Assembly: GCA_018268015.1 (NCBI GenBank) | Contig: JAFDXJ010000050.1 | Coordinates: forward strand, 124,001 to 188,000 | Direction: 5' to 3' | DNA: 64,000 nt | DNA from: Bacteroidota bacterium | GTDB lineage: Bacteria > Bacteroidota > Bacteroidia > Chitinophagales > Chitinophagaceae | Shown: piece by piece, positions 40,469-50,077 of the stretch | Numbering within the stretch: position 1 is the first letter of the stretch | Layout of the letters: each line of letters starts with the position of its first letter | Notes under the pieces: generated by a model | The model's input: the letters and a program-made list of their open reading frames with translations, nothing else | Told to the model about the DNA's origin: nothing | Databases searched by the model: none | Program-made: the position numbers and the translations under genes

Positions 40469-41170
40469 ATGAAAGAAATCACCAGAGACTTTGACCCCAA
40501 TATTTTTCATCCATTTTATATCATTCGCAGGGAATTAAAAAAGAAAATGGAAAAGTTTGCGCCGTCATTGCATGGGCGTTTACTGGACTTTGGTTGTGGC
40601 TCCAAACCTTATGAATCACTCTTTCAGACGGAGGAGTATATCGGGCTGGATTATTATAATGAAGGGCATCCTCATGAAAATGAAAATATAGATGTATTTT
40701 ATGATGGAAAGAATTTTCCATTTGAGGATAACCATTTTGACTGTATTTTATGTAGTGAAGTAGTGGAACACATTTTTAACCTTCCAGAAATTCTTTTAGA
40801 AATGAACAGGGTATTGAAAAAAGATGGCCTGTTATTATTGACCTGCCCTTTTGTATGGAATGAACATGAAGTGCCTTTTGATTTCGCCCGTTATTCTCAA
40901 TTTGCATTAAAAAGTTTATTGGAAAATGCCGGTTTTGAAATTGTCCGTTTTGAAAAATCCGGAAATTTTATTTTAGCAATTACCCAATTAAAGGTGTTGT
41001 ATTTTTATAACCATTGCAAAAGACTTTTAGGCAATTTTTTCCTTTTACGCTGGATATATAAAGGCCTGTTTGTTTTTATACCCAATGCGGGAGGCCTGTT
41101 GCTCAATTTAATTTTACCCAAGGATCATTCATTATATTTAAATAACATTGTCCTGGCAAAGAAAAAATAA
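40469..41170 (+). CDS. Class I SAM-dependent methyltransferase
   Basis: 233 residues. SAM-binding motif I is LLDFGCGSKPYE (38-49), motif II is near FEDNHFDCILCSEVVEHI, and the fold continues through VLKKDGLLLLTCPFVW. This arrangement matches methyltransferase type 11 proteins common in polysaccharide loci, which methylate a sugar or lipid carrier. Start ATG at 40469; the frame opens upstream at a TTG that I reject. First of four plus-strand genes that overlap or nearly touch. Confidence 0.85.
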   Translation: MKEITRDFDPNIFHPFYIIRRELKKKMEKFAPSLHGRLLDFGCGSKPYESLFQTEEYIGLDYYNEGHPHENENIDVFYDGKNFPFEDNHFDCILCSEVVEHIFNLPEILLEMNRVLKKDGLLLLTCPFVWNEHEVPFDFARYSQFALKSLLENAGFEIVRFEKSGNFILAITQLKVLYFYNHCKRLLGNFFLLRWIYKGLFVFIPNAGGLLLNLILPKDHSLYLNNIVLAKKK

Positions 41171-41178
41171 GTATTTGC

Positions 41179-42363
41179 GTGAATAGGCAAACAAAAAAGT
41201 ATCAGGTTCTCTTTATCAGTAATGATGCCTCCCTCACCGGTGCACCAATTATGTTGTTGCACCTTTTAAAGTTTATCCGGGAAAATAAGTTGTGGGAAAT
41301 AAATATCCTGCTACACAGGGGCGGGCCCATGGAAGCTCATTTTAAAGAAATGGGTAAAACGCTTATATTGAAACCAGCATCCTATACAGGCGAAAAAAAT
41401 TTGTTGAAGAAAGGTCTCATGAAATTAGGGATGATCCTAAAGAAATGGAGACTGATTATTTACGCATCCCACTATGATTTTGTTTTCAATAATACGATTG
41501 CAAATGGCAACATGGCTCAAATTTTTGCCAACAAAAATATTCCAGTCATCACGTTTGTCCATGAATTAGAAAAAGTCATAGCCGTTTTTAAAAAAAATGG
41601 TGAATCGCAAAAGACCTTTTTGTATTCATCATTTTTTCTTTCTCCTTCGAATATTGTAAAACAGAATCTTTTACAAAATCATCAAATTCCACAGGTGAAA
41701 ATCCTTCCATTAAATTATTATTTTCCGGGCTATGATCAGGAGATGGCCTTAGCAGAGAAAACAAAATTTGCAAAGCAATTCTTGTTTGAAAACAATATCC
41801 CTGAAGACAAGTTTTTATTTTTTGCGATGGGCACAGCAGACCTAAGGAAAGGGTTTGACTATTTTGTTGAAATATGTAATGAAGTCACACGCAAAGAATC
41901 GGATATTCATTTTGTATGGATCGGCGATTTTACAGATCCACTTTTTGAAAATGAAATGAAAAATAAGATCCGTGAAAAGAAACTTGAGCAGTATTTGACC
42001 CGGATGGGTAATATCCCATTTAACAGGTATAATTTATTGCCTGCGAATTTATTTTTACTTACTTCACGGGAAGATCCTTATCCTTTGGTTGTTTTAGACG
42101 CAGCTTTTTTACAGATACCAACCATTGCATTTGAAGATGCCGGTGGCGCTACTGAGTTTATGGAGCATGGAGCTGGTTGGCTCATAAAAGATTTTTCTTT
42201 AAATGATTTTGCAAAAAAAATTATTCACCTGAAAAATCATATAAATGAAATTGAAATTGCCGGTAAAAATGCTTTGGAAAAGGCCAAATCATTACATTGC
42301 AATCCATTGCATACTTTGACACAATTAAAAGCTATAGAATCTAAAATTCAAATTCATGAATAA
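41179..42363 (+). CDS. Family 4 glycosyltransferase
   Basis: 394 residues, GT-B fold. The N-terminal domain begins YQVLFISNDASLTGAPIMLLHLL, and the C-terminal domain contains FAMGTADLRKGFDYF and the retaining-enzyme E-x7-E region in TSREDPYPLVVLDAA with AFEDAGGA. The start codon is GTG at 41179, 8 bases after the methyltransferase stop. Its end overlaps the next gene by 8 bases. It likely transfers a sugar during surface-glycan assembly; donor and acceptor unknown. Confidence 0.88.
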   Translation: MNRQTKKYQVLFISNDASLTGAPIMLLHLLKFIRENKLWEINILLHRGGPMEAHFKEMGKTLILKPASYTGEKNLLKKGLMKLGMILKKWRLIIYASHYDFVFNNTIANGNMAQIFANKNIPVITFVHELEKVIAVFKKNGESQKTFLYSSFFLSPSNIVKQNLLQNHQIPQVKILPLNYYFPGYDQEMALAEKTKFAKQFLFENNIPEDKFLFFAMGTADLRKGFDYFVEICNEVTRKESDIHFVWIGDFTDPLFENEMKNKIREKKLEQYLTRMGNIPFNRYNLLPANLFLLTSREDPYPLVVLDAAFLQIPTIAFEDAGGATEFMEHGAGWLIKDFSLNDFAKKIIHLKNHINEIEIAGKNALEKAKSLHCNPLHTLTQLKAIESKIQIHE

Positions 42364-43102
42364 GAGAGTGATCCAATTTCTTGGGGGCAAAAAAAATAAA
42401 CAACTCGCGTATCCACCGGATATAGCACAGCAAAAAGATTTCCTGGAGATGTATGAAAAATGCAAGCCATTCACCATGACATCCATTGAAAGAATGTATG
42501 CGCTTTATACCTCAATAAATTATATAGTAAAGAATGGAATTTCAGGAGATTTTGTGGAATGTGGTGTATGGAAAGGAGGGAGCTCAATGATGATCGCCCT
42601 GGCTTTATTACATCATCAAATCCGGGATAGAAAAATTTTTCTTTATGATACCTTTGAAGGTATGAGTGCACCTACGGATGATGATATCTCATTTTCCGGA
42701 GAGTCAGCTGCTGCCTTGCTTTCTGTACAAAAGAAAGAAAAGGATGATTCTATATGGTGTTTTTCTCCCATTGATGAGGTGAAAAATAATTTACATGCAA
42801 CCGGCTACCCCGACGATATGTTACATTTTGTAAAAGGAAAAGTAGAAGATACTTTGCCTCATGTACAACCGGGAAAAATAGCTTTACTTCGATTGGATAC
42901 AGACTGGTATGAATCAACCAAAACGGAAATGCATATTTTGTACCCTTTACTGGTTCAAAAAGGTATATTGATTATTGATGATTTTGGCCATTGGGAAGGC
43001 TCTAAGAAAGCGATTGTTGAATATTTTGACAAACAGCAGTATCAGCCTATGTTACAGAGAATTGATTATACCGGTATCCTAATGGTTAAACAAGAATCAT
43101 AA
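42356..43102 (+). CDS. TylF/MycF-family O-methyltransferase
   Basis: 248 residues. SAM-binding sequence GDFVECGVWKGGSSMMI at about 64-80, the RLDTDWYESTK segment and the metal-binding IDDFGHWEGSKKA segment are characteristic of TylF, which methylates a sugar hydroxyl on macrolides; relatives in polysaccharide loci decorate deoxysugars. Starts inside the preceding gene and ends with TAATG overlapping the next gene, so the four genes are translationally coupled. Confidence 0.88.
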   Translation: MNKRVIQFLGGKKNKQLAYPPDIAQQKDFLEMYEKCKPFTMTSIERMYALYTSINYIVKNGISGDFVECGVWKGGSSMMIALALLHHQIRDRKIFLYDTFEGMSAPTDDDISFSGESAAALLSVQKKEKDDSIWCFSPIDEVKNNLHATGYPDDMLHFVKGKVEDTLPHVQPGKIALLRLDTDWYESTKTEMHILYPLLVQKGILIIDDFGHWEGSKKAIVEYFDKQQYQPMLQRIDYTGILMVKQES

Positions 43103-44037
43103 TGAGTAAAGTCCCGGAAATTTCTATTTGCATCCCGGCATATAAAAGGGTTCATTTCTTACAGCGTTTACTGGACAGTATTGAAAAACAGATATTCAAA
43201 GAATTTGAGGTAGTAATTACAGATGACAGCCCGGATGATCAGGTTCAAAATTTAGTTGACCGTTATAGCGGGAAATTTGTTTTGCGTTATTTTAAAAATG
43301 AAAAACCACTTGGCACACCGGCTAATTGGAATGCTTGTATAGATAAAGCTTCAGGAGAATGGATCAAAATAATGCATGATGATGACTGGTTTTCTCATGA
43401 AAATTCACTTCAAACATTTGCAGCGCATATTCAAGGTAAAGAAAAATTTATCTTTTGTAATTATGTGAGTATTGATGAAGAAAAAAACCTGGAATTGAAA
43501 TCAACTATATCTTCTTCATGGAAAACGAGAATCAGGCTTGAACCTTATACACTTTATGCAAAGAATTTAATAGGCCCTCCAAGTGTGACTATGATTCATA
43601 AAAGTTTGATGCAACATTTTGATCCGTCATTAAAGTGGTTGGTAGATATTGATTTTTACATTTCCGTTTTATCAAAAGAAACACAATATTTTCATATCCC
43701 TGAGTCATTAATCAATATAGGTTTAAGTGGTTCACAAGTAACCAATACCTGTTTCTTAAACCCGGCTGTAGAACTTCCGGAGGGGCTTCGGCTTCTTGAA
43801 AAGAATGGGGTTGAGAAATTAAAAAATATCTGGGTATATGACGCCTGGTGGCGCTTATTTAGAAATATGCATATACAGGATGAAGAAACCTTAAATAAAT
43901 TTGTTCCCCAAAAATGGCCATCAACATTGATCGCGATGCTGAAAGATCAACAGCGATATTCGTCAGGCTTGCTAAAGAATGGATTTTTTTCAAAGCTCAT
44001 GATGTTCTTTTCCTATAAAAAGAATATCCGTAATTAA
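43102..44037 (+). CDS. Family 2 glycosyltransferase
   Basis: 311 residues. It begins PEISICIPAYKRVHFLQRLLDSI, with EVVITDDSPDD and the metal-binding IMHDDDWF motif near residue 95 and a LVDIDFY acceptor-domain segment. Its last bases overlap the convergent GT4 gene by 4 bases (44034-44037). Fourth gene of the plus-strand glycan group. Confidence 0.9.
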   Translation: MSKVPEISICIPAYKRVHFLQRLLDSIEKQIFKEFEVVITDDSPDDQVQNLVDRYSGKFVLRYFKNEKPLGTPANWNACIDKASGEWIKIMHDDDWFSHENSLQTFAAHIQGKEKFIFCNYVSIDEEKNLELKSTISSSWKTRIRLEPYTLYAKNLIGPPSVTMIHKSLMQHFDPSLKWLVDIDFYISVLSKETQYFHIPESLINIGLSGSQVTNTCFLNPAVELPEGLRLLEKNGVEKLKNIWVYDAWWRLFRNMHIQDEETLNKFVPQKWPSTLIAMLKDQQRYSSGLLKNGFFSKLMMFFSYKKNIRN

Positions 44038-45218
44038 GATGAACTGCCGGCTAAAAGTTTTCTGTAATTTTTACAGAATGTTTCTTTGCTGAATTTTTCA
44101 ATGGCCATCAAACGGCTATTTTCGCCATACGAATTTAACAGGCTGCGATGCTGATTTAAGAATTTTAAATATTGAACGCCGCGCTCAACAATTTTGTTTT
44201 CCTCTTTATCTTCAATAAGCAGCCCGTTCTTTTCATGAAAAATATAATCGGGTATTGCGTTGACAGCAGTAGAAACGACTGTTTTACCATAAGCCATCAT
44301 AGTCATTACGACAAGTGGTAATCCTTCAAAAGCAGATGTAAGAATTAATACATCACTCTTCGAATAAATATCTTTCATTTTTTCCTCGTCGTGAATATTT
44401 CCTGTAAAGCAACAATATGGATAATCAGCTATTTTAATACATTCTTCTACATTCCCAACAAAAGTGAAATGAATCTTTTCATTTTGATCGCGTAAAATTT
44501 TTGCAATAGCGGCAATCAAATGAACTCTTTTTTGAGAGGAGCCTCTGCCAATAAATACAACTTCCAACATTTCATTCTCAATAGGAGCATAAGAAGGAAT
44601 ATCAATTGCATTGTCAATAAAAATTAATTTTTTGAAAAAATCCTCCTGTAAATGATTCTCCTTGTATTGAAGTGCGACTTTCTCCAATAAATGTTGCGTA
44701 CTAAAAATACGAAGTTGAATGCGGTCCGCAAAGCCAATATTATAAGGCAACCAGGTATCTAAATGACTGAGTTCAATGCAGGGAATATTTCTACGTATAT
44801 GAGGGATTACTTTATAAAAAAAAATGCTTTCTCCGCCAAAAACTATTGGATTTTCAGCCTGGTTAATCCATGATGCAAGGACACCACGATAAAAGAAGTT
44901 GATAAAATGAAAAGCTTTATGATCAATCAGGCGATGCAGATCCAGTATGGGAACATCTTCCTTTTTGAATAGTGGTAAAAACTGATTATTTGATGCCTTT
45001 TTGGAAAATATAATCAATGGAGAAAGATCCCTTATACAATGGGTAATATCTGCATTTACTCGTGGAGCGCCGCCAATATCGGCATTGGGAAAAAAAAGAA
45101 AAAGTTTGGTTTTCTTTTTTAAAGGTGCAAATCGGCCATAAATTTTACCTGCAAGCATAAAAGGAAAAATAAGGATACGCTCTAAGGCAAGTTTCAATTT
45201 TGCACGCCTGTAAGTCAT
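44034..45218 (-). CDS. Family 4 glycosyltransferase
   Basis: 394 residues. A basic N-terminal membrane-proximal helix, then a GT-B fold with FFPNADIGGAPRVNADI in the N-domain, VVFIGRGSSQKRVHLIAAIA in the nucleotide-binding domain and the TSAFEGLPLVVMTMMAYGKTVV motif typical of retaining GT4 enzymes. ATG at 45218 overlaps the end of the epimerase-like gene by 4 bases. It likely adds a sugar in the same pathway as the convergent genes. Confidence 0.9.
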   Translation of the reverse strand: MTYRRAKLKLALERILIFPFMLAGKIYGRFAPLKKKTKLFLFFPNADIGGAPRVNADITHCIRDLSPLIIFSKKASNNQFLPLFKKEDVPILDLHRLIDHKAFHFINFFYRGVLASWINQAENPIVFGGESIFFYKVIPHIRRNIPCIELSHLDTWLPYNIGFADRIQLRIFSTQHLLEKVALQYKENHLQEDFFKKLIFIDNAIDIPSYAPIENEMLEVVFIGRGSSQKRVHLIAAIAKILRDQNEKIHFTFVGNVEECIKIADYPYCCFTGNIHDEEKMKDIYSKSDVLILTSAFEGLPLVVMTMMAYGKTVVSTAVNAIPDYIFHEKNGLLIEDKEENKIVERGVQYLKFLNQHRSLLNSYGENSRLMAIEKFSKETFCKNYRKLLAGSSS

Positions 45219-45907
45219 ATTTTATTAAAATATTTATGCATCACCTTTTGCAGGTAATCATCATTAAATTGAATATTCATTTTTGTAAACAGCGAATCAA
45301 TCTTACTAAGATTAATCAAAGGCCCGCTTCCTTTTTGCAGGGAGGTGAAGTGGGCTTTCCTGCCTGTAAACTTCTCCAATTCTTGTACGATGTATTTTAC
45401 ATCATAATTTTTTTTATTAGCCACATTCAGGATTTCGTTTTTAAAAAGAGTATGCTGAATAATATAATCACAAATTGAAAAAAGATCATCCATGCTAATA
45501 ATATTACGTTGTGCAGTTTCCCATAAATTAAAATGAGAACCATCCATAATATGATTGTAAAAATAATTTAAAACTGTATGCGGATTTTTTGTCTTGCCGG
45601 CAATATTTGAAACCCTGAAAATAAGGAAATTGGAATGTGTATTTTCAATCAAGGCTTCCATCGCCAGTTTATGCAAAACATAAGGAGCCTGACGCAGGGA
45701 ATGATCATAAACACTACAGGTACTGAAATAAATGAATTTTCTGAATGGATTTTCTAAAATTGCTTTTTCCAGGATAGCTTGTTCTTTATCAAATTGGGAA
45801 CGATCCGTATTCGCTGAATTTGAAACGCCTGAAGCAAAAATGATTACTTCATCATTTTGATCATAAGCCCTGAAACCTTTTGCCACCATGCCATTTCCAA
45901 TAATCAT
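45215..45907 (-). CDS. NAD-dependent epimerase/dehydratase-like protein
   Basis: 230 residues, short for the extended SDR family (about 300). Rossmann glycine motif at residues 4-11 (GNGMVAKG), FASGVSNS, FIYFSTCSVYD and YVLHKLAMEALI, with Tyr and Lys in the catalytic YxxxK position (YVLHK). It likely acts on a nucleotide sugar or is a degenerate form. 35 bases separate it from the YfhO gene upstream on the same strand. Confidence 0.8.
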   Translation of the reverse strand: MIIGNGMVAKGFRAYDQNDEVIIFASGVSNSANTDRSQFDKEQAILEKAILENPFRKFIYFSTCSVYDHSLRQAPYVLHKLAMEALIENTHSNFLIFRVSNIAGKTKNPHTVLNYFYNHIMDGSHFNLWETAQRNIISMDDLFSICDYIIQHTLFKNEILNVANKKNYDVKYIVQELEKFTGRKAHFTSLQKGSGPLINLSKIDSLFTKMNIQFNDDYLQKVMHKYFNKI

Positions 45908-45942
45908 TTAGCAGAATTTTAAAAAAGATTTACTTCGATGAG

Positions 45943-48414
45943 TCATTTGATACTTTTCTTTTTAAACGCAATAAAAAAAGCCATAATGATTAATAAGACA
46001 ATGATGATCGAACTGATGGAAGTGATGCGCCAGCCCAAAGCGAAACTCGCCGGCTCAAAACGAAACTCAATTTGATGATTTCCCGCCGGCACCATTAATC
46101 CTCTTAAAACATAATCTACTTTTGCATAATCCGTTTTCTTTCCATCAATATAAGCATTCCATCCCTCACTATAATAAATTTCACTGAACACGGCAGGCAT
46201 TTCTACTTTGGAAACTGATTTATAGGTAACTGTATCATTCCTGTTTGCCATCAATTGAATACTTGCGGATGAATCAAATGATACGGGTTGATGTATAATG
46301 TTTTTAAAATTTTGTTCTACTAAAACCGTTTGTGAAGGATTGAAGCTACTCAATGCATCCATTGTTTCTTTGGGGCTACTCGTATATTGAACAGATGGTA
46401 CAAACCAGGCATTACCTAATGCTGCTGTATTTAATTGAGGTATATCTTCAGCAGTTATGATATATTTTGTATTCAACATATTCAACACCGGCAGGCAATT
46501 GGGAAATTTCATTAATTGATTCTCTATCAGGTCCTGGTAAATACTCAGTTTAGCAGGGTGATAACCTCCGATGGAGTGATGAAAGTATGCCGTTAATGCA
46601 CCGGTATTGAAGGCTCCGCTTAATCCGCCATGCCTGAGATCCAATACCCTGTAAAAGCTTTTGTCCTGCATTATTTGCTGATCTGCTTTGGTGGGTTGAA
46701 AATTATTTTCATAATCATCTTTGGCAATGTATTGATCACTGTTTAAATATTTGACATCAATAGCCATAAGATCTATAAAAGAAAAGGTGCCAATAACAAG
46801 CAATACCAAATTGGGTTTTACTTTTTCTTTCAAAAACAACCAAAGCATGGTCGCGCCTATAGCCACAAACAGGAGGGAACGTAGTAGATCATTCAAATAC
46901 AAAGTCCTACGATCATCCTGCAAAGCATGTAGAAAATTAAGAATGGGAGTTTTGATTTGATCTTCCATTTTATTGATTTGCTGCATGATGTAAGAATCCT
47001 GTTGTGATACAAAATCAAAACTGAAGTATAAAAAGAGCAGGAAAGCAAATATGCCCACCATAATATAAAGCGCTTTTTTATACTTTTCTATAAATGTTTT
47101 TTTATCCTTGATATGAAAAATCATTTTATCAAGAGCGAGTGTTGCGGATAATCCTAATAATAATGTGGGCACAACCAAAATCATGCTCGGCGCTCTGAAT
47201 TTATTATACATGGGAAGATATTCCAATAACAAACCATTAAAGCTTTTGAAATAGCCACCCCAACTCATGATGATGGTTAAAATGCAGCATGATAAGATCC
47301 ACCAACGATACTTATTTTCCAGAATGACAAATCCTATGATGGCTAAAAAACAAACGATGGCTCCAGTATAAGGAGGGCCGGCGGTCCCAACGCCATTAAT
47401 ACCTCCCCAATAATATTCCGGGTAACCAAGTTGTTGAGCAATTTCCTGGGGCATTTCCTGCAATGCTTTTATTGCTTTGGATTTTTCCTGGTCTAATTCA
47501 GGATTACCACTGCTACCACCAAACATCCGAGGTACGAGCATAACAAAGGGTTCACTCTTATAAAGACTATAACTAAAAGCATAATCCTCATTTAAACCGG
47601 TTGATGGTTTTGTGGTATCACCGGTATTGGCGATAAGGTCACTGCCTCCGCGAATGGTTTCTTTCGAATATTCATAATTAGGCAATAATGATACAGCGCT
47701 GGTTGCCGCCCCGATTAAGCCGGCAAGAACTGCAAAACAAACCGCTGTTAGCAGGTGTTTGAAATTTTTTTCTTTTACCATTTGAATGATAAAAGCAATA
47801 CCCATAAAGGCAATGATGATTAATGAATAATATATGATCTGGTAATGATTCTCCGCTGCCAAGGCTGCAGTAAATAAGGCTGTGAGTGCAGCGCCTGCCC
47901 AGTATTTTTTATTAAAAATTAATTGAATTGAAGCAATTATTCCCGGCATAAAAGCAATTGAATACATTTTAGTAACATGTCCCACAGAAATGATAATCGG
48001 GTTATATGTTGCATAAGCGTACATCAATGCTCCAATGATACTGACCCAGGGATTGACTTTAAATACCTGAGCTAAGAAATAAAAACAAATACAGGCAATA
48101 AAGAAAAAATTGATAGGAGATGGCAGGAAGAGGGAAAGCAGATCAATAAAATAAGGAGCAATATAATTATTACTGTATCCCAAAATGACATAGCCGGGCA
48201 TGCCGCTAAACATACCATTCGTCCATAATGGCGCATGGCCATTAGAATCCATGTAATTTTGCTGGTCTTTGCTCATGCCTACCCATTGAGCTAAATCACC
48301 CTGTTGCAAGACTTTGCCCTGTAATGCCGGCTTACAATAAACCACCGCCACAATAACGAAAAGGACGATTGCAACGAAATGTGGGTAAAGTTTTTGCCAA
48401 TTGATCTTATTCAT
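45943..48414 (-). CDS. YfhO-family polytopic membrane protein
   Basis: 823 residues, about a dozen or more hydrophobic segments plus a C-terminal periplasmic beta-domain that begins near residue 715 (VEMPAVFSEIYYSEGWNAYIDGKKTDYAKVDYVLRGLMVPAGNHQIEF). YfhO proteins are GT-C-like and help glycosylate lipoteichoic acid in Bacillus; in Bacteroidota the substrate is unknown. I take the ATG at 48414. An upstream TTG at 48462 lies inside the -33 promoter element and is rejected. It is the promoter-proximal gene of the minus-strand glycan set. Confidence 0.88.
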   Translation of the reverse strand: MNKINWQKLYPHFVAIVLFVIVAVVYCKPALQGKVLQQGDLAQWVGMSKDQQNYMDSNGHAPLWTNGMFSGMPGYVILGYSNNYIAPYFIDLLSLFLPSPINFFFIACICFYFLAQVFKVNPWVSIIGALMYAYATYNPIIISVGHVTKMYSIAFMPGIIASIQLIFNKKYWAGAALTALFTAALAAENHYQIIYYSLIIIAFMGIAFIIQMVKEKNFKHLLTAVCFAVLAGLIGAATSAVSLLPNYEYSKETIRGGSDLIANTGDTTKPSTGLNEDYAFSYSLYKSEPFVMLVPRMFGGSSGNPELDQEKSKAIKALQEMPQEIAQQLGYPEYYWGGINGVGTAGPPYTGAIVCFLAIIGFVILENKYRWWILSCCILTIIMSWGGYFKSFNGLLLEYLPMYNKFRAPSMILVVPTLLLGLSATLALDKMIFHIKDKKTFIEKYKKALYIMVGIFAFLLFLYFSFDFVSQQDSYIMQQINKMEDQIKTPILNFLHALQDDRRTLYLNDLLRSLLFVAIGATMLWLFLKEKVKPNLVLLVIGTFSFIDLMAIDVKYLNSDQYIAKDDYENNFQPTKADQQIMQDKSFYRVLDLRHGGLSGAFNTGALTAYFHHSIGGYHPAKLSIYQDLIENQLMKFPNCLPVLNMLNTKYIITAEDIPQLNTAALGNAWFVPSVQYTSSPKETMDALSSFNPSQTVLVEQNFKNIIHQPVSFDSSASIQLMANRNDTVTYKSVSKVEMPAVFSEIYYSEGWNAYIDGKKTDYAKVDYVLRGLMVPAGNHQIEFRFEPASFALGWRITSISSIIIVLLIIMAFFIAFKKKSIK

Positions 48415-48432
48415 AACTTTATCAAATTGAAG

Positions 48433-48463
48433 CAAACCTACATGAACTCCGCAAAATCTCAAA
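48433..48463 (-). promoter_or_regulatory. Promoter of the YfhO gene
   Basis: On the minus strand TTTG (48460-48463), 19 bases, TAGGTTTG (48433-48440): a complete match to the Bacteroidota consensus. The transcript would begin about 12 bases before the ATG. Confidence 0.75.
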
Positions 48464-48524
48464 AGTTTACTTTTGGGATCGTTTTCTAATGATATATTTT
48501 AACGTAAACCAGGATTAAAATACT

Positions 48525-48809
48525 ATGAACCAGAAACTATTTGCTTTTACACAAAGAGTCGCATTGATATGTAATATTTTCTTCATTGCTTGTTTGGTTA
48601 TACCTTATTTCAATTTTGTACTTCCGCAATTTATGGTATCCATGATGCTGATGTTTGGATGGGTATTATCTCCCATAATGAATATTATCGCTTTCTTCTT
48701 TTTCATTATCAATATCAGAAAACCGGATCGTACTCCATTTCCTGGCCTTGTGATTTTTATTAATATTGTAGCCCTTTTTTATCAAATTTTTCATTTCTTT
48801 TTAATATGA
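48525..48809 (+). CDS. Small membrane protein, unknown
   Basis: 94 residues with about three hydrophobic helices. No family recognised. The TGA stop overlaps the ATG of the queuosine-precursor transporter gene (ATGA), so the two are probably translated together. It could be an accessory subunit of the transporter, inferred from coupling alone. A weak TTTG / TATATTTT pair with 17-base spacing lies upstream at 48472-48500. Confidence 0.6.
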   Translation: MNQKLFAFTQRVALICNIFFIACLVIPYFNFVLPQFMVSMMLMFGWVLSPIMNIIAFFFFIINIRKPDRTPFPGLVIFINIVALFYQIFHFFLI

Positions 48810-49609
48810 TTCAAAAAATTTTAAAGGATAAACCCACTAAACTTTTCATTGGATTTACAGCATTTTTTGTAGCCAATGCATTAATTGCTGAATGTATTGG
48901 CACAAAAATATTCTCTTTGGAAACGCTGCTTGGTTTAAAAAAAGAAGACTTTACACTTTTTGGGCAGTCTGGTTTATCTTTTAGTTTAACCTGTGGAGTT
49001 TTATTGTGGCCACTGGAATTTATTATTACGGATATTGTCAATGAATTTTATGGACCTAAAGCAGTACGAAGAATAAGTTATACAGCCGTAATACTCATTT
49101 CTTATGCTTTCCTCATGTTTTACCTGGCCATACATGTACCACCTGCTGATTTTTGGGTGACCAGTAATGTCCATAATGGCATCCCTAGTATGCAAGATGC
49201 CTTTAATGGTATTTTTGGACAGGGTATGCGTATTATCATTGGTAGTCTTGTTGCCTTCCTGGTCAGCCAAATTGTAGATGTAACTATTTTCCACAAAATC
49301 AAGAGAATAACAGGCGAAAAAAAAATATGGTTGCGGGCAACCGGATCAACCCTGGTATCGCAACTGGTAGATAGTTATATAGTATTGTTTATTGCCTTTA
49401 GCGGCGTTTTTACCTGGCAGGAAATTCTAGCTATTGGAATAGTGAACTATACCTATAAGTTTTTCATGGCCATCCTATTAACTCCATTAATATATTTCGT
49501 GGAAAATAGAATTGTCCGGTATGTGGGAGAAAACACGGCTCATGAGATGAAGAAAGCCGCCATGGGTCAGCCTTCAGATGGTTTTGAGAATGTGATCACG
49601 GCAGGTTAA
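48806..49609 (+). CDS. yhhQ: Queuosine precursor transporter (YhhQ family)
   Basis: 267 residues with about six to seven transmembrane helices. Family signatures visible: ALIAECIGTKIF near residue 25, GVLLWPLEFIITDIVNEFYGPKAVRRISY, and ATGSTLVSQLVDSYIVLFIAF. YhhQ imports preQ0/preQ1 for the queuosine modification of tRNA. ATG overlaps the previous small gene. It is longer at the N-terminus than E. coli YhhQ by several tens of residues. No queuosine biosynthesis gene is adjacent. Confidence 0.9.
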   Translation: MIQKILKDKPTKLFIGFTAFFVANALIAECIGTKIFSLETLLGLKKEDFTLFGQSGLSFSLTCGVLLWPLEFIITDIVNEFYGPKAVRRISYTAVILISYAFLMFYLAIHVPPADFWVTSNVHNGIPSMQDAFNGIFGQGMRIIIGSLVAFLVSQIVDVTIFHKIKRITGEKKIWLRATGSTLVSQLVDSYIVLFIAFSGVFTWQEILAIGIVNYTYKFFMAILLTPLIYFVENRIVRYVGENTAHEMKKAAMGQPSDGFENVITAG

Positions 49610-49615
49610 TGAATA

Positions 49616-49630
49616 GTGTAAACTTTACAC
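49616..49630. repeat. 15-bp palindrome GTGTAAACTTTACAC
   Basis: A perfect inverted repeat (GTGTAAA-C-TTTACAC) six bases after the yhhQ stop. No T run follows, so it is not a clear terminator. The remaining 49631-49938 shows nothing I can support as a gene. Confidence 0.35.
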
Positions 49631-49938
49631 CTTCAATTGATGATCTTTAGGGTTGGTATATGATTGAATAAGTTGTACTTTATAAAAATTAAAATAAAGT
49701 GCCGGTTTCATTAATATTAGAAATATATAAATCCAAAGTAGGCCTAATGATACGTCAACATAGTCCAGGCCCACTTGCTGCTCAATTCGCTATTTTTCCT
49801 GACTCCGAACATTGAAATTTCAATGGGTAAGATTTACTTCAATGACAAAAAATAACTGGATTTCTAAATACATACCCATTTACATAAGCATAGAATTTCA
49901 ACAATAAAATAAAGACCTGTATTTTGAATTTTATCTAT

Positions 49939-49974
49939 AAAAAAAAGCTTACAAAAATGAATTTTGTAAGCTTT
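49939..49974 (-). terminator. Terminator of cphA
   Basis: Minus strand: a 12-bp stem AAGCTTACAAAA / TTTTGTAAGCTT with loop of five bases, followed by a run of eight T (49939-49946). It lies about 100 bases after the cphA stop codon. Confidence 0.8.
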
Positions 49975-50077
49975 GTAAACTATTGATGTCACTATATTTC
50001 AGCAGGAATTGTCAACTGATTTTAACCAATACCAATGATGAATGGAAGATACAACGGCCATTTTATACGATCAAATT

